A DNA stretch of 64,000 nt from Pisolithus tinctorius. Lineage: Eukaryota > Basidiomycota > Agaricomycetes > Boletales > Pisolithaceae. This document shows positions 1 through 12,000 of this stretch, one piece after another (position 1 is the stretch's first letter; every line of letters starts with the position of its first letter). The notes beneath the pieces are model-generated. The model was given only the letters and a program-made list of their open reading frames with translations, did not search any database and had not been told where the DNA came from. The position numbers and the translations under genes are program-made. Location: NCBI GenBank assembly GCA_024663395.1, contig JANFAH010000002.1, positions 6,076,001-6,140,000 of the forward strand, written 5' to 3'.

Positions 1-2160
1 TCAAATCAGCTCCACCGTATCCTTTTGTCATCCTAGCCAACCCTTTAACATTTTCTGCACCTTGCTCCCCTTCCCACCCCTGCCACTTCCTGGTCATAAT
101 GCCCAAGATCCTCTCTCGCGCTTCTACAGTTGGCAGAGGGAAATAAAACTCCCTATCAAACCTGCCTGGTCTCCTCAGCGCCGGATCGACCGCATCCGGT
201 CGATTCGTTGCGCCAATGACGATGACCTGACCGCGTCCATCCATCCCATCCATCAACGCAAGAAGCGTCGATACGATGGATGCGTGGATCTGGTCTTGTT
301 TGGAGGACCGGACGGGTGCAAGGCCGTCGATTTCATCGAAGAAGATAATGCTGGGCTGGCAGGTGCGAGCTTCTTCGAAGAGAAGGCGGAGTTGTCGTTC
401 AGCTTCACCGACCCATTTGGAGAGGCAGTCTGCGCCTTTGCGCATGAAGAAAGCTGGAACGAAAAGTAAGTTAGTGCGTGTATGCGTGAGTTAACATAAG
501 AACACCCACATATGCACTTGCCATTTGATCTACAAGTCGCTGCGAGTGCACGTGCCAGTAACGTCTTACCCGTCCCTGGAGGTCCATGGAAAAGTACCCC
601 ACGGGGAGGAGTGAGCCCAAAGCGCTGGAACACCTCGGGATAGAGGAGGGGCAGCAGAGTCATTTCTTTAAGCGCATGTATGTCTACTTCACATCAGTAC
701 GACACACGCAAATGCATTGTAATAGTACGCACGATCATCGAGGCCACCTATCTCGTCGAAAGTCACGTTTTGGTTGACACCTAGTGGGTCGGCGTCGGCC
801 AGAGCTACACACACAGTTAGCATTGAACAAACGACACCAAAGGTATACGTACCGGCTTCGCCTATTTTACCAAGATTGGAAGGCGTTCCTGCCGTTGCAG
901 CCGCGAAGTCGCCGGGTAGCAATCCCCCAGCAGACATGGCCCCGGCACCCAACAAAGCGCCGTCGCCCAGGTTCCTCCTGGGTGTTCTGAGAGGAACGTC
1001 CGAGTCCTAAAGTGGGCTCGATACGTGAGGATAGAGAAACGTCCATGCAAACGCACCGAGTCGTCATGCACACCCATCCACCTGCCAAGCTCTGCTCCTG
1101 TAGCGCTCCACCCTGGGCCGCGCCTCTTTCCGCCTCTTCCGCCCGTTGTACGATTCCTAGGAGGAGGGGGAGCTTTAAGTTCTTCCAGAGGGGGTGGCAC
1201 GGCATAGTTTATCTTGGTGCGTCGACGGAACGCGTAAGGTCTACCGTCTTCTTGCTCGACTTCCACTTCGCCTTCGCCTTCAGCATCTGGGTCTGGTTCA
1301 CCCTCTGCGTCTTGGTCTAGTTCAACGTCTGAGGATGTGCGTGGTGCGTTGGCTAAAGATGCCTCTGAGGACGAGCCGTCTGTTCCTTGGTCGACGTAGC
1401 CGTCGTCGAGTTCGGCTGCTGAGCGCCGTGTCTTTCGTGTGGAGCGCTTCTGTTGTTCTCCTCGAGCGGCGACGGAATGGATGAAGCGCTGGGGCTGTCT
1501 GCTTACACGACCGCTTGACGTCTTGGGAGGAGGTGGCGTAGGTGGTTTCCGTCTCTCGCGGAGACGGTATTTCTTGGAATCTTCCTCATCAGAAACGATG
1601 AAATCAGCAAGCCCGGACCCACGTCTTGGCTTTGAGCGTGTAGAGCGTCGAGGTTGTTGGTCCTCCTCATCGTCATCATCCTGGTGGTTGCTGCGTCGAG
1701 AGGTGTTGTTTATGACGTGGTTGTCGTTGTTGAAGAGGTCGCTTGGGTCCTGCTCCGACTGCGACTCGTAGTAGTCAGCGCGTTTGATGCGACGACCACC
1801 TCTTGTCTGAGTGAACGGCTCCGGTTGTTGTTCCTCTGGTTCCTCCTGGTTGATGTCCATTTCGACGGGTTCGCTGCTGTCGTGATACTCCGAGCCACTC
1901 GCCGGCGACAGCATGCTATTATCATCCGGTTGGCGATGGCCTGCTGGTGGCAGTTTTATTGTGAGTCTGTCCCCACCGCGACGACGAGGATGCATCCACG
2001 CTGACGTTGTTGTCGCTGTCGTCGTCGACTGAGCCGTCTTTGTGTTTGTCACCTGTGTTTGGTTGTGTTTGGTTGTGGCTGTTCCCCCACCTCCCTCGTC
2101 TCCCCGTCCCCGCTTCATCCTCCCAGCTGGTCGTCCTTTGGATGGCCCATCCACCGCCAT
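1..2160 (-). CDS. Yta7/ATAD2-type AAA-ATPase, N-terminal part (C-terminus beyond window)
   Basis: Five exons on the minus strand: 2160-1057, 1006-853, 804-733, 683-510 and 453-1, with GT-AG introns of 48-56 nt; the reading frame is open across all junctions and runs off the window at codon ~652. The first ~370 residues are low-complexity, acidic and basic (Asp/Glu runs, RRR stretches), as in the family. The AAA1 module follows: a conserved DADPLGV...FDEIGGLDD entry, Walker A GPPGTGKT near residue 477, the pore segment [20 protein letters not shown], Walker B IIFFDEID near 540, and the arginine-finger region RRPGRFDRE. Family knowledge: Yta7/Abo1/ATAD2 proteins are nuclear hexameric ATPases with a second AAA module and a bromodomain that act on histone H3-H4; those later domains are outside the window. 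The start is the first ATG of the long frame. Identification is strong; exact splice of intron 4 (donor GTGGGT) is inferred. Confidence 0.93.
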
Positions 2161-2517
2161 CCATCACCCACCACGGAATACGAGTCAGATAGCGGATGCA
2201 TACGGTGGTATAATGCAATTCCACCCCGTCGTGATCAGAGAGGATCGACTAGACAAGAAAAAAATGAGACACCGAAAATGAGGATGGCTTCGTGGGGTTG
2301 TCGTGGTACAAATTCAACCTTCAAAAAATGTGCAAACGAATTTTTGTTGACCTTTTTTGCATTACACTCGACTGTCTGCGGTCGGTCGACTGGCCACGCA
2401 ACCCCGCCACAGCCTGGATGAAGTCACGTCACACTGTGACCGTGACATTTACGTAAGTGACTTGAATCCATCATCCAGCAACTGTTAGCATGAATGGTCG
2501 ACAGCCAGGCGTCCACA
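2161..2517. promoter_or_regulatory. Probable bidirectional promoter upstream of the Yta7-like gene
   Basis: Sequence between the Yta7-like start codon (minus) and a possible small plus-strand gene. It holds T-rich and A-rich tracts but no clear TATA box that I can place. Its importance comes from a second, diverged copy at about 5528-5790 that lies upstream of the plus-strand membrane-protein gene at 5983, which suggests this block drives divergent genes. Confidence 0.45.
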
Positions 2518-2827
2518 ATGAAAGTAACTACGCAGGTCAGAAAGAAGGAATGGAAAAAACTTGACTTCCAAGCTTACAAACCATCACGAAAACGAACACC
2601 ACAGGAAACCTTGGATGCGCAAGTGTTGAGTATTCGTAAGAATAGCTGATATCCCCATTTTCTTACCTGTCATCTAAACCGTATCCTCCTCTTGTTCGAT
2701 CATTCGTCATTTAGCCTGATTTTCCATGCCCCCAGAGCGTTTGGGACAGCGAAATCATGGCTCACAAAAGATGCTTTCCACACCAGGACTGCTCCATGCC
2801 CTGGAACGGCAGCCCTGCGATGCCTAA
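2518..2827 (+). CDS. Possible small spliced gene, 69 aa, unknown function
   Basis: Exon 1 runs 2518-2635 and is rich in Lys/Arg (RKKEWKKLDFQAYKPSRKR). A donor GTAAGA at 2636 and an acceptor CCCAG ending at 2735 define a 100-nt intron; joining them restores an open frame that ends at TAA 2825-2827. Without splicing the frame stops after four more codons. I do not recognise the protein. The basic N-terminus and plausible splice sites favour a gene, but the length and lack of a recognised domain leave chance as a real alternative. Confidence 0.3.
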
Positions 2828-3161
2828 GATACCCTCTGATGCCGTAGACCTCGTTAAACTTAAGAATCCACCCGTCACTGATCGCCAGGTCACCTCTGAA
2901 TCATTTCTCAGGGATCCCACCCAAGGTTATTCTCGAAGTTTGCTCACTCGTTATGTTGACCCGTGTATGTTCTCAAATTCGTACGTCACATGGTTACTCG
3001 AGCGTCTCGAGTATATTAAATGTTCCTGGAGCAAGAACAAGACATAATGTGCTATACAAGGTATCTTGACGAATGTCCACTGGACATACGATACAATGCA
3101 ATGCAATGTATACTCATGAGTTGAATAAACGCGCTTAATATTGTATGTATGCCCCAGCAAC
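2828..3161. other. Intergenic, no gene seen
   Basis: Region downstream of the possible small gene and just past the stop codon of the minus-strand membrane-protein gene. A 96-codon plus-strand frame at 2757-3047 overlaps the small-gene exon in another frame and has no recognisable features. The AT-rich stretch near 3100-3150 would suit 3' ends. Confidence 0.5.
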
Positions 3162-4882
3162 TTACGCACCCACAACGCCATCTCGACTTTTTCCCTCGAC
3201 ACTCCCCGGGCTCCTTCCCTCATACACTACATCATGAGCCACATCCCGTGCGTGCTCCAATTCCTGCTCATCCGACATGTGTGGACTCATCCCACCTAAC
3301 CCACCCAACGAAAGACCTTGCAGGACATCCAACGAAGATGAACCGTGGTGACTGTCATCGACAGCTGACGACAGTTCGCTTTTGTGTCCATCGTCTTCAC
3401 GTGGGATGTGCTCCTGGTCTTTTTCGAGTGGTCTTTCATGCCCTTTCATCTTTATGCCTGTCGCCCCCATCTCCATCTCCCTGTCTACATCTCCCCTTCC
3501 CCTTTCTTCTCTTATGGGATCTCTCGTTTCCCTCGCTGCCGCCTCTGCCACTGCTCCCCCCGCCTTTACCCTCCCATATCCGTGTAACGTGTTGACGATG
3601 GCGCTAAAATAGATGCCGCCCACAAAGAAAAAGAATGAAACAACCGTCTTAGTGGCGTACGCTTCGGTAGGGGGGAGTGGGGAAGGAGTGGATGGATCGG
3701 TTGTGGATCCGGAGCGCCATACGAAGACGAGGATAGAGGCAATAAAAAGGATCATGGACCTGCGTGTATGCGGCATGAGAAGAAAAGGGGAAAGTAGAGA
3801 AAGGAACAGAAGAGAGCACGATCACATACCAAGCCAACCACACCCCAGGCAATGCCAGCATTATCCAGACGTTCCAAAGCATATTTGTACTTGTTCCCTG
3901 CACTTCTTGCGCCCACCTTGTGGCCTTATACATGCTTTTCATGGTCGTGAATCGGACGATGTATATGCACCCGTACGAGAGGGACATGAGTGCGAAGGTA
4001 AGCGAGAGCAGTGCCATGGAGCGTATGGCGGGGTTGCAGGCGATTGCTTGGTTCGTGAACATAGATAGGGTGGCTCTAAGAAATTATGTGATAAAATGGG
4101 TGTAACACATACATACATATGACAATCACTTACGACAGTAGCAGTGCGGAGACGAGGTTGAGCGTCTTCCATTCTCGGAGGAGAGAATCAATGAACGACT
4201 CCCACGAATTCTTGAATCTGATCAGCTGCTGACCCTCGTTTCCCGTTGTCCAGTCATCTGAAAACGGTAGACCGTGATCGTGACGATATACATTGGCCGT
4301 CTGTGGGATAGGGCTCATCCTTACACGCCGATCCTGATTGGCTTGGCATGCACGGATCAACCTGTCGATATCGGGCTGACTAACTTCGGCTTCTTCGAAG
4401 ACCCTTGCAATCCTGGAGAAATACAAGGAGGGAAGTCCCAGCATCAAGAGCAAATATGCCTGCCTGAGCGTGTTTGTGAGACATTCCCTCGCCCCATATT
4501 TACGAATTGGTTCTAAAGGATTTCGACAGGTGAAGCAAAAAAAAGGGAGATGTGACCGGATCGACTGACTCTGTTCGATGTCTGGTCCCTGGTTGAAGGG
4601 GTCTACAGGTATGAACGGTGGTTCCTGGCGGTGACGTCCCCACCGGGACATCTTGAGTGTGGGCGAGATTGGTGATCTCTGCAAGTCCGGTTGTTTGCAC
4701 TGTGACGTGGTGGAGATGGTTGGGATATGGATACGTAGACCACTTGAAGAGGAGGGAGTGACATCCTGACGGAGCAGAAGGGGTGAGGAGGTGTGACGTG
4801 CGGGACTGTTGGGGAGTCTGAAAGGTAAGTCTGAGCCTGGGGATAGACTCGGAGGACAGGTGGTCGACGATCCTGAGGCCAT
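3162..4882 (-). CDS. Multi-pass membrane protein, paralogue 1 (530 aa)
   Basis: Three exons: 4882-4134, 4075-3830 and 3759-3162, introns of 58 and 70 nt, total 531 codons including TAA. The N-terminal third is Ser/Pro-rich and probably cytosolic. Next is a conserved block (LPSLYFSRIARVFEEAEVSQ, then PFSDDW...FKNSWESFIDSLLREWKTLN). Hydrophobic segments follow: SALLLSATLSMF, ALLSLTFALMSLSYGCIYIV, MLWNVWIMLALPGVWLAW running directly into MILFIASILVFVW, and TVVSFFFFVGGIYFSAIV. The C-terminal tail is hydrophilic and charged. Both introns fall at the same codons and phases as in the plus-strand paralogue at 5983, and exon 2 is 246 nt in both. I recall similar multicopy hypothetical membrane proteins from Agaricomycetes; no biochemical function is known to me. 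ATG 4882 matches the MAS start of the paralogue. Confidence 0.85.
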
Positions 4883-5439
4883 ATTATTTTCGTTGGTTGC
4901 TGTCCTGGGGGTATTTAAACATCTTGAGGGTATTCTCCGGGTGTCCCTCCTGGTGGTATCAATACGTCTTCTTCCATCTTAGAAAACGCCGCTGAACAGT
5001 CGTGACCTTCCAAATGATCGTACTAGAACAAATAAGGTCATACTCGGCCATTGATAACAGATGACCGCCAATCTATTAAGACCCGTTGCTTATTGAAAAG
5101 AAAAAATCAGAAGGGCCATCGCTGCCTCGGTGCTTCTATGGTTCTGTTCCATACCTGAACAAAGTGTCGCACAGCTCGAACGAAAACTGCATGTATACAC
5201 GCCTCACAAACCCTCATTGTGAACAAGGATACCAACATGACATCCTTGCTCTACATGACTGGATTGCCTTCATGGTACAAAACACGTACCTGTCAGACTC
5301 GGAAGAACGACGCCGCCAAAAGATGCCGCCGGTATGTCACGTGACATGTGGAGGCCGGAACTTTGATCGGCCTCGGGTGACCTCGCCGCGAAGTCCGCAG
5401 CTGTCGACAGAGGGACTTGATTTGTCACCATGTTTTAGT
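4883..5439. promoter_or_regulatory. Upstream region of the minus-strand membrane-protein gene
   Basis: About 25-30 bp upstream of ATG 4882 lies a TATA-like TTTAAATA (minus strand, around 4908-4917). The remainder to 5439 has no gene I can support; a plus-strand open frame at 5086-5490 begins at a non-ATG codon and overlaps the duplicated Yta7 fragment, so I leave it out. Confidence 0.4.
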
Positions 5440-5790
5440 GGTATTTGGTCGTGGCTGTTCCCTACCACCCCACCTCCCCGTCGCCACTGAATCCTCCCAG
5501 CTGGTCGACCTTGGATGGCTCATCCACCCCGATCCTCACCACTCCAAATACAAGTCAGGTAATGGATGACTTCAGCGAATGCCATCCCAACGTGATAAGA
5601 ATGAGGATCAACTAGAACAAAAGAAAAAGAGAGAGACGCTGGTAACGAGTAGTAGCTTCCTGGGGTTGTCGTGGTGTATATTCGAGCTTCGAACATGTCC
5701 ATTCAAATTTTTTGGATCACATTTATTCTCGACTGAGTGTCTGCGGTTGGTCGACTTGGCCGACGAGGACACGTCACGCCGTGACACACT
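5440..5790 (-). pseudogene. Decayed duplicate of the Yta7 5' end and promoter
   Basis: This block aligns by eye with about 2070-2440: the CTCCCAGCTGGTCG segment, the GGATGGCYCATCCACC segment around the start codon, ACAAGTCAGGTAATGGATG against ACGAGTCAGATAGCGGATG, GATCAACTAGAACAA against GATCGACTAGACAA, and TGGGGTTGTCGTGGT. The Yta7 start ATG is lost (the matching site reads ATC GGG), and small indels break the frame, so it cannot encode the N-terminus. The orientation is the same as the original. It now lies directly upstream of the plus-strand membrane-protein gene, where the retained promoter part may still be used. Confidence 0.75.
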
Positions 5791-5982
5791 TTGTCACGCC
5801 CTCATACACATGCCCCTAGCTGGATATATTTGGAAGGCGCCGTTCAGCAGCCTTATTTAAGTCCGACTAAGAACGTCGGAGGGGGGAGGCCGCCATTGCA
5901 ACCCCCGGAGTACCACTAGAACAAAGGGGACCACCGGAATACCATCGATACCACTCAAGACCTGCAAGAATACCCAGCAAGA
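5791..5982 (+). promoter_or_regulatory. Proximal promoter and 5' UTR of the plus-strand membrane-protein gene
   Basis: A TATA-like TTATTTAAG occurs at about 5850-5858, roughly 125 bp before ATG 5983. It mirrors the TTTAAATA box upstream of the minus-strand paralogue. The remainder is a purine-rich, CpG-containing leader without ATG close to the start. Confidence 0.4.
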
Positions 5983-7832
5983 ATGGCCTCGTCGACCCCC
6001 TTTCCATCCACAGGCTCAGACTCGCCCAACAGATACCCCACCAACACCCGCACACCCCACTCTCAACTCCACCACCCGCTCCTCAGAGACACGCGTTCAT
6101 CCGACCCCAGTCGTCCCTCCCCATCCTCGTCATCCCCTCTACGCGTCAATGTCAACGCCCCAAATACTGTGTCACCACGCAAACCACCCAGCCTGATCGA
6201 CTCCCCGCCAAGGTCTGCAGCCCGCTCACGACCCACCTCGCCCATCCGCGGGATACTCCAGTGGGGACTTCACCGCCAAGAACGTGAACGCGAAACACCT
6301 TTCGTACCAGTAGACCCCTTCAGCAGGAGATTTCGCAGGTTCTCGTTATATAACAGCCCAGACGTCGAACAGGGCCATCGCCCATTCGTCGACCCCGTCG
6401 CGTGTGAAGAATCCCTCTTTTTCTGTTGCTTCCCATGTCCAAATCCTAGAGACCGCATCCGTAAACACGCTCAGCGCGCGAAGGATTTCATCACAGACAC
6501 GCTCCCAAGACAAGTATACCTACACCTAATGTTAAGACTCCCTTCCTTGTATTTCTCGCGCATCGCGAGGCTCTTCGAAGAAGCCGAAGTCAGTCAGCCA
6601 GATATCGATAGGTTACTCCGTGCATGTGAAGCCAGCAACCGCACCTGGGATCGACGTGCAAGGATGAGCCCCATTCCACAGACGCCCAATGTATATCATC
6701 AAGATCATGGTCTACCTTTTTCGGACGATTGGACTGCGGCGAACGTAGGTCCCTCACTGGTCAGATTCAAGAGTTCCTGGGAGTCCTTCATCGATTCCCT
6801 CCTCCGAGAATGGAAGACGCTCAACATCGTCTCCGCACTACTACTCTCGTAAGCGTCCATCTATGCGTCTCACACCCATTTCGTCACACCTTTTCTTAGA
6901 GCCATCCTATCCATGTTCCAAAACCAAGAAATGTCCTACGACCCCCTCGTACGCACGACAGCACTCCTCTCGCTCACCTGCGCACTCATGTCCCTCTTGT
7001 ACGGATGCGTATACATCATCCGATTCGCCACCATGAAAAGCATGTACAAGGCCACGCGGTGGGCGCAGGAGACACAGAGAACCACAACATTCATTTTGTG
7101 GAACGTCTGGGTAATGCTGGCGTTGCCCGGGATATGGTTGGCTTGGTGCGTCTCCCCCCTCTCTCTTCCCCTCCCCCTCCCTTTCTCATCACGCATATAT
7201 GCAGGTCAATGATATTTTTCATCGCCTCTATCCTCGCTTTCGTATGGCACTCCGGATCCACAGCCGATCCAGTCACACCTTCCCCACTCAGCCCCAACGC
7301 AGCAATCGGCCCCCGGGTGCTCATCTCAGCCTTTTTCTTCTTGGGCCTCGTTTATTTTTGCGCGATCGTCAAGACGTTACAGGGGTACGGCAGGGTGAGC
7401 GGCACGACAAGGGACACAGAAACGGCGAGGGAAACGAGAGATGCCATCAGGGAAGGGAGGGATGGCGAGAGGGAAATGGAGAGAAGAAGCGAGAGGGGGA
7501 GAGGACGCGAAAGGCGGCCTGGGCGAGGTAGAGCAAACGACCGCGAAAAAGACTGGAAACGCACCCAGCGTGAAGACGATGGACCCGAAAGTGAACCAGA
7601 GCCAATTTCTCGGACGTACAACCACGGTGGTGGTAATGACGATCGCGGTTCATCCGCTTTGGACGTCCTTCCGGGTCTCGGGTTGCGCGGACTAGAGAGT
7701 CCGCGTGCCTCGGATGAGCAAGGACGCGAGCAGGAGCTTACTCGAGATGTGGCTCGTGATGTCCTGTATGAAGAAGGTAGTCTAGAGAGTGGTGAGGGGA
7801 GAGAGCATCGTGATGGAACTGCGAGTGTGTAA
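5983..7832 (+). CDS. Multi-pass membrane protein, paralogue 2 (579 aa)
   Basis: Three exons: 5983-6848, 6900-7145 and 7205-7832; introns of 51 and 59 nt with GTAAGC and GTGCGT donors; 580 codons including TAA. Architecture equals paralogue 1: Ser/Pro-rich N-terminus, the LPSLYFSRIARLFEEAEVSQ block near residues 185-205, PFSDDW...SWESFIDSLLREWKTLN near 247-282, then hydrophobic segments at about 283-297, 305-331, 350-388 (two adjacent helices, WVMLALPGIWLAW and IFFIASILAFVW) and 413-432, then a long Arg/Glu-rich tail with EREMERRSERGRGRERR-type repeats. It is the longer and more regular of the two copies. The pair sits head-to-head with the duplicated Yta7 promoter between them. Function unknown; probably an integral membrane protein with five or so helices. 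Confidence 0.88.
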
Positions 7833-8706
7833 GTCGCAGGCGCCCCGTTTTGGGAGAAGAAGGGAAGGGGGCATAATAGCATACGTTACCAAGCACCCAT
7901 TCGTGCGTACTTTCATTGTACCATCAGAGCATAGATTGGAATTGTATCGTTGACCAGGGTCGGTAGTACACTAAGTATTGTTCTTATCCCAGCAGTATTG
8001 TATTCAATCGAGAGACTGGAGTCGTGCGGCGCACCATCGATAACATACAAAGCCAAGCAGAACTGGACGTAAATTATCTCCGCGACTCGGTAGCGACATA
8101 CATATTCATAATCCGATCGATCCTTTGATCGCACGACCATGGCTACCCTTGTTGCAACATGAATCTTAGAAATGCCAGTGTACACTTTGTGTGACCTTTT
8201 TCTTAACTACCATGATATATCATCTATCAATATGGCATGCAGATTTGCATCAAGTCCATGTGTTTGCATGTGTTTGCATGATTGCAAACTTTTGATCAGC
8301 TACCCCACTCTAAAATTCAATTAGTGATGCATTGGTCCTGGCTTCAGAGGGCTTGGGCCTGTGATAGTAAAGTATAGAAAAATGCAGATTTTCATTGTTT
8401 ACAGCATCATCTGAGTCATCTGAGAGTTCCAATATCCAACTTAGATCTTCTGTGTCTGAACCTACAGTTTCAGCACCTTCCTCCTCCTCTTCAAATGCAG
8501 GTTCCAGAGCTGAAGAGGGAGCAAGTTCACAGAACATGAGGTTGCAATTGTAGGCATCAGTAAATTCCTGATTTTAGCACAATACTCACAGGGTGTTACA
8601 GGTCACCCACATTGTAATGGTCCCATGGCTAGCATGGCCCACACTGTCCCACACCATCCCACAGACTCACAGTGCAACATCACCACAGCATCACAGCAGT
8701 ACAGTC
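7833..8706. other. Transition from host genes to repeat-rich DNA
   Basis: Base composition changes here: CpG becomes rare and A+T rises. The first 350 bp are probably the 3' flank of the upstream gene. 8541-8701 holds CAC-rich simple sequence. The last five bases, CAGTC at 8702-8706, are the target-site duplication of the Copia element. Only one small open frame (8310-8537, minus) is worth noting. Confidence 0.6.
8310..8537 (-). CDS. Small acidic open frame, 75 aa, possible remnant
   Basis: A minus-strand frame encodes an acidic peptide (EEEEEGAETVGSDTEDLSW, SDDSDDAV). Acidic N-terminal stretches of this kind occur at the start of some DNA-transposon transposases, but no catalytic domain is nearby. 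I do not recognise it; it may be a chance frame or a leftover exon. Confidence 0.2.
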   Translation of the reverse strand: MFCELAPSSALEPAFEEEEEGAETVGSDTEDLSWILELSDDSDDAVNNENLHFSILYYHRPKPSEARTNASLIEF

Positions 8707-8998
8707 TAACGAAGGTATGAGTTTCTCAGTGTATGAAGTAGTCACTATATTAGTACCTAATGAAGGTATGAGTTTCTACACTATGTCAGTACCAAGTAAA
8801 CGAGCGGGAATCTAGCTATACTCACCTCAGTGTATGAAGTAGTCACTGAGGTGGAAAAGAATGGTGCAGAAAATTTATAGTACCATAATTAGTAAGCACA
8901 TTGACATCGGAATTTAATTCCGAGGGTTGGGGAACAATTCCGAGCCCTCTGGGTGAAACTCCAAGACGCTACTGTAACTCCAGATTGCATTCTCGACA
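8707..8998 (-). repeat. Copia 3' LTR (292 bp)
   Basis: Minus-strand LTR beginning TGTCGAGAATG at 8998 and ending ...TTCGTTA at 8707. Preceded on the element side by the polypurine tract at 8999-9006. It contains the doubled motif GAAGGTATGAGTTTCT, which is present twice in each LTR. Confidence 0.92.
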
Positions 8999-9005
8999 CT
9001 CCCCC

Positions 9006-12000
9006 TCAATCGGAACGAAGTCCGAGTGCAGACGCGAAGTGTTTCGCCTTGATGCTAGGTAGAGGCTTGGTAAGGGTATCGGCGACCATGTTGTCAGTAG
9101 GACAATAAATTAAACGAAAGGAATTGTTTTCCACAGCAAAACGAATGAAATGGTATCATATGTTGATGTGCTTTGTGCAAGCATGATAGCTGCCATCTTT
9201 GGTAAGCGCAATGGCGGATTGACTGTTGGAATACAGCAGGATAGGGTGTTTGAGTGGTCGGAAAACTTCTCTGATGAGTTGTCGAAGCCACAGGCCCTCT
9301 TTGGCTGCGTGAGTCGCTGCGACATACTCCGCTTCAGCAGTGGAGAGCATTACAAGTTCTTGTTTCCGTGAAGCCCAACTGATAGCTCCACCATCCAGTA
9401 GGTAGGCATATCTGCTTATAGCATGTCGATGCTCCTGCGAAGCTCTGTCTGCATTGGTATAGCCCTCGAGGCCCTGTTCTGAATTTCTGAACATTAAAGC
9501 GAGCGCTTTTGTGCCTGAGATATACCTGTAGATTCATTTCACAGCCTCCCAGTGAGTCATGTTGGGTGCATTGTTGAACTGCATGACCGTGGAGACAGCA
9601 AATGCAATGTCAGGGTGCATTCCAACGGCGAGGTGCATGAGGGAGCCAACAGCAGCACAGTAGGGTACGTTTTTCATGCGTGCAGCTTCTTTGGCTGGCT
9701 GCGGAATTTCTCTGCGAGAGAGTTTTATTCCGGGGTCCATTGGAATTGCAGCAGGTTTGCAGTCAGCAAGGTTGTATTTTGTTAGGATGGCCTCGATGTA
9801 TGACTGCTGTGACAGGGATATGGTGCAGGCTTCTCTGTTCCGTGTCACCTTCATCCCAAGTAGCCAACTGATGGGCCCTAGGTCGGAGATTTTAAAACAA
9901 GTGCTGATCTCCTGTTTAAATGAGTGAATTAATGATGGGGAACTGCCTGTTACAGTGCGGTCATCGACGTGGCTGGCAAGGATGAGGATTTCCGATCCTA
10001 TGTGACTGTAGAACACTCCCCAGTCTGTGTGTGCTCTGGTGAGCCCAAGATCTGCAAGAGTAGCACATAGCTTCTGGTACCACCGAAGTGCGCCTTGTTT
10101 CGAGCCGTATAATGCTATGTTTAGCTTCCCAACTGGACAGGAAAAATTCCACCCTACAGCGTAGCCCTCAGGGAGCTCCATGTAGATGTCTTCGCCATCT
10201 CTGAGTTTGCCATTGAGGAATGCCAAGTGGAAATCAAATACATCGATATCCCAGTCATTGCATGCAGCAACTGCTAGTATGGTGCAGAGAGATGCGAGTC
10301 TTGTGACGGGAGCATATGTTTCATCATAGTCAATGCCCTGGATCTGAGAATAGCCCTTAGCAACTAGGCGGGCCTTGTACTTCTCGATTTCTCCAGCAGC
10401 GTTGTGTTTGATCTTGAAGACCCATTTGCATCCTATGACATTTGCACCTTTGGGGCACTCGACGACATCCCAGGTATGCGCTTCCTCTAGGCTGTTTAAT
10501 TCCGCATTTATGGCATTTTGCCACTTCGGCCAGTCAGCTCGGGATTTTGCCTCACGGACTGTTGATGGGTCTAGCCCTTTGGCTTCAGCCATCCCTGCCA
10601 CCATAGCATACATGATGTTAGTGTCATCTTCATCGGCAGCTAGTTCTTTGTCGAATACATAGGTAGTGTTTTCTTGGGATTTCGGGCTGTTTGGGTTGCT
10701 ATCGCTCTCTCGGAGTTCTTTTACGAAGTCGAGAGGGATGCGCCCATCACGAGTGCCTTCCCCTGCACGTAGGCGCCTCATATAGTCTGATTCGAAGCGC
10801 TGGCGAGTGGAATGATGAGGTTGAGGTGGAGGTGTTTCAAAATTGTCTCTGAGTGGGTCCAGAATTAGTCTCGGAATTCCTGAAGTTGCTTTGGTGGGTC
10901 GCTCAACCATCTGTGGGGCCTTGGAATTTCCCTGTGAAGCTTCGGAGTTCCGTTCTGAGGTTTCGGAATTTTGTTTTGAGGCTTCGGAATTGCTTTCTGA
11001 GGTGTCAGAATTCCCATGCTCCCCCTCGAGCGGCACACCATGTGGTACAGACACATCTTGGTGCTCGAAAATGACACTTCTTTCAATTCCAATTGCTCGT
11101 GTGTCAGGCCAGTAGATATGGTGGCCATCACTCTCAGGGTCAAAACCTACCCAGTGTCTGTCTCGGGCTCGCATGTCTAGTTTGGAGCCAGAGGTGTCAT
11201 GGACCTTGACACGGCATCCCCAGACTGGAATTTTTGAGAGGTTGGGTGGTCTTTGGTAGAGCATTTCGTAGGGAGTTTTTGTGCCTAGATGGCGAGTTGA
11301 CGAGCGGTTTTTGAGCCAGGTTGCATGCATAATGGCCTCCCCCCAGAGGTTCTTGGGTAGGCCGCTGGCATGAATCATCGCACGTACACACTCAATGAGT
11401 GTTCTGTTGAGTTGTTCTGCAACTCCATTGTGTTCAGGGGTATCATGGACAGTTATGCATTGTTCTGTGCCTCGGGATTTCAGATATTCCGAAAATTCTG
11501 CACTAAGGTATTCTCCCCCTCGATCTGAGTGAAGTTGCTTGACTTTGGTGTTGAACTGTGTGTTCAGCCATGCTTCATAGGCCTTGTATGACATGAAGGT
11601 CTCAGCTTTCGTCTTTTGGAGGTACAGCTTGGTGTAGCGGGTGTGGTCGTCCGTGAATGAGATGTAGTATTGACTGTGGCCAGGGGTTTGGACCAGAGAA
11701 GGTCCCCAGAGATCTGTGTGGACCTCATCACCTAGGTGTTCACAGTGGGGTGGGTCGCACTCCTTCCCAATGGGCTTCCGAGTTGCTTTGGCATATTCAC
11801 ATGAATTGCACGTGCCCATGGTAGGATGTGCTTCGTCCAGTTTAATTCCAGTAATCATGCCATCCTTGAGCATGCGCCAGATGGCTTTGGGAGTGATGTG
11901 GCCAAGCCTTATGTGAATCTCCTCCATGGTTAAGGATTCCGTGGCCTTGGCTAGGCCTGCGAAGGCACAACGAGCTCATTTGAGGCAGTAGAGGCCTTTT

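Noticed and set aside
62..469. Plus-strand frame opposite Yta7 exon 5
   Set aside because: It is the shadow of a well-conserved AAA-ATPase exon on the minus strand.
1194..2004. Several plus-strand frames opposite Yta7 exon 1
   Set aside because: Low-complexity shadows of the acidic/basic N-terminal exon.
5086..5490. 134-codon plus-strand frame as a gene
   Set aside because: No ATG at its start, overlaps the duplicated Yta7 fragment, no recognisable domain.
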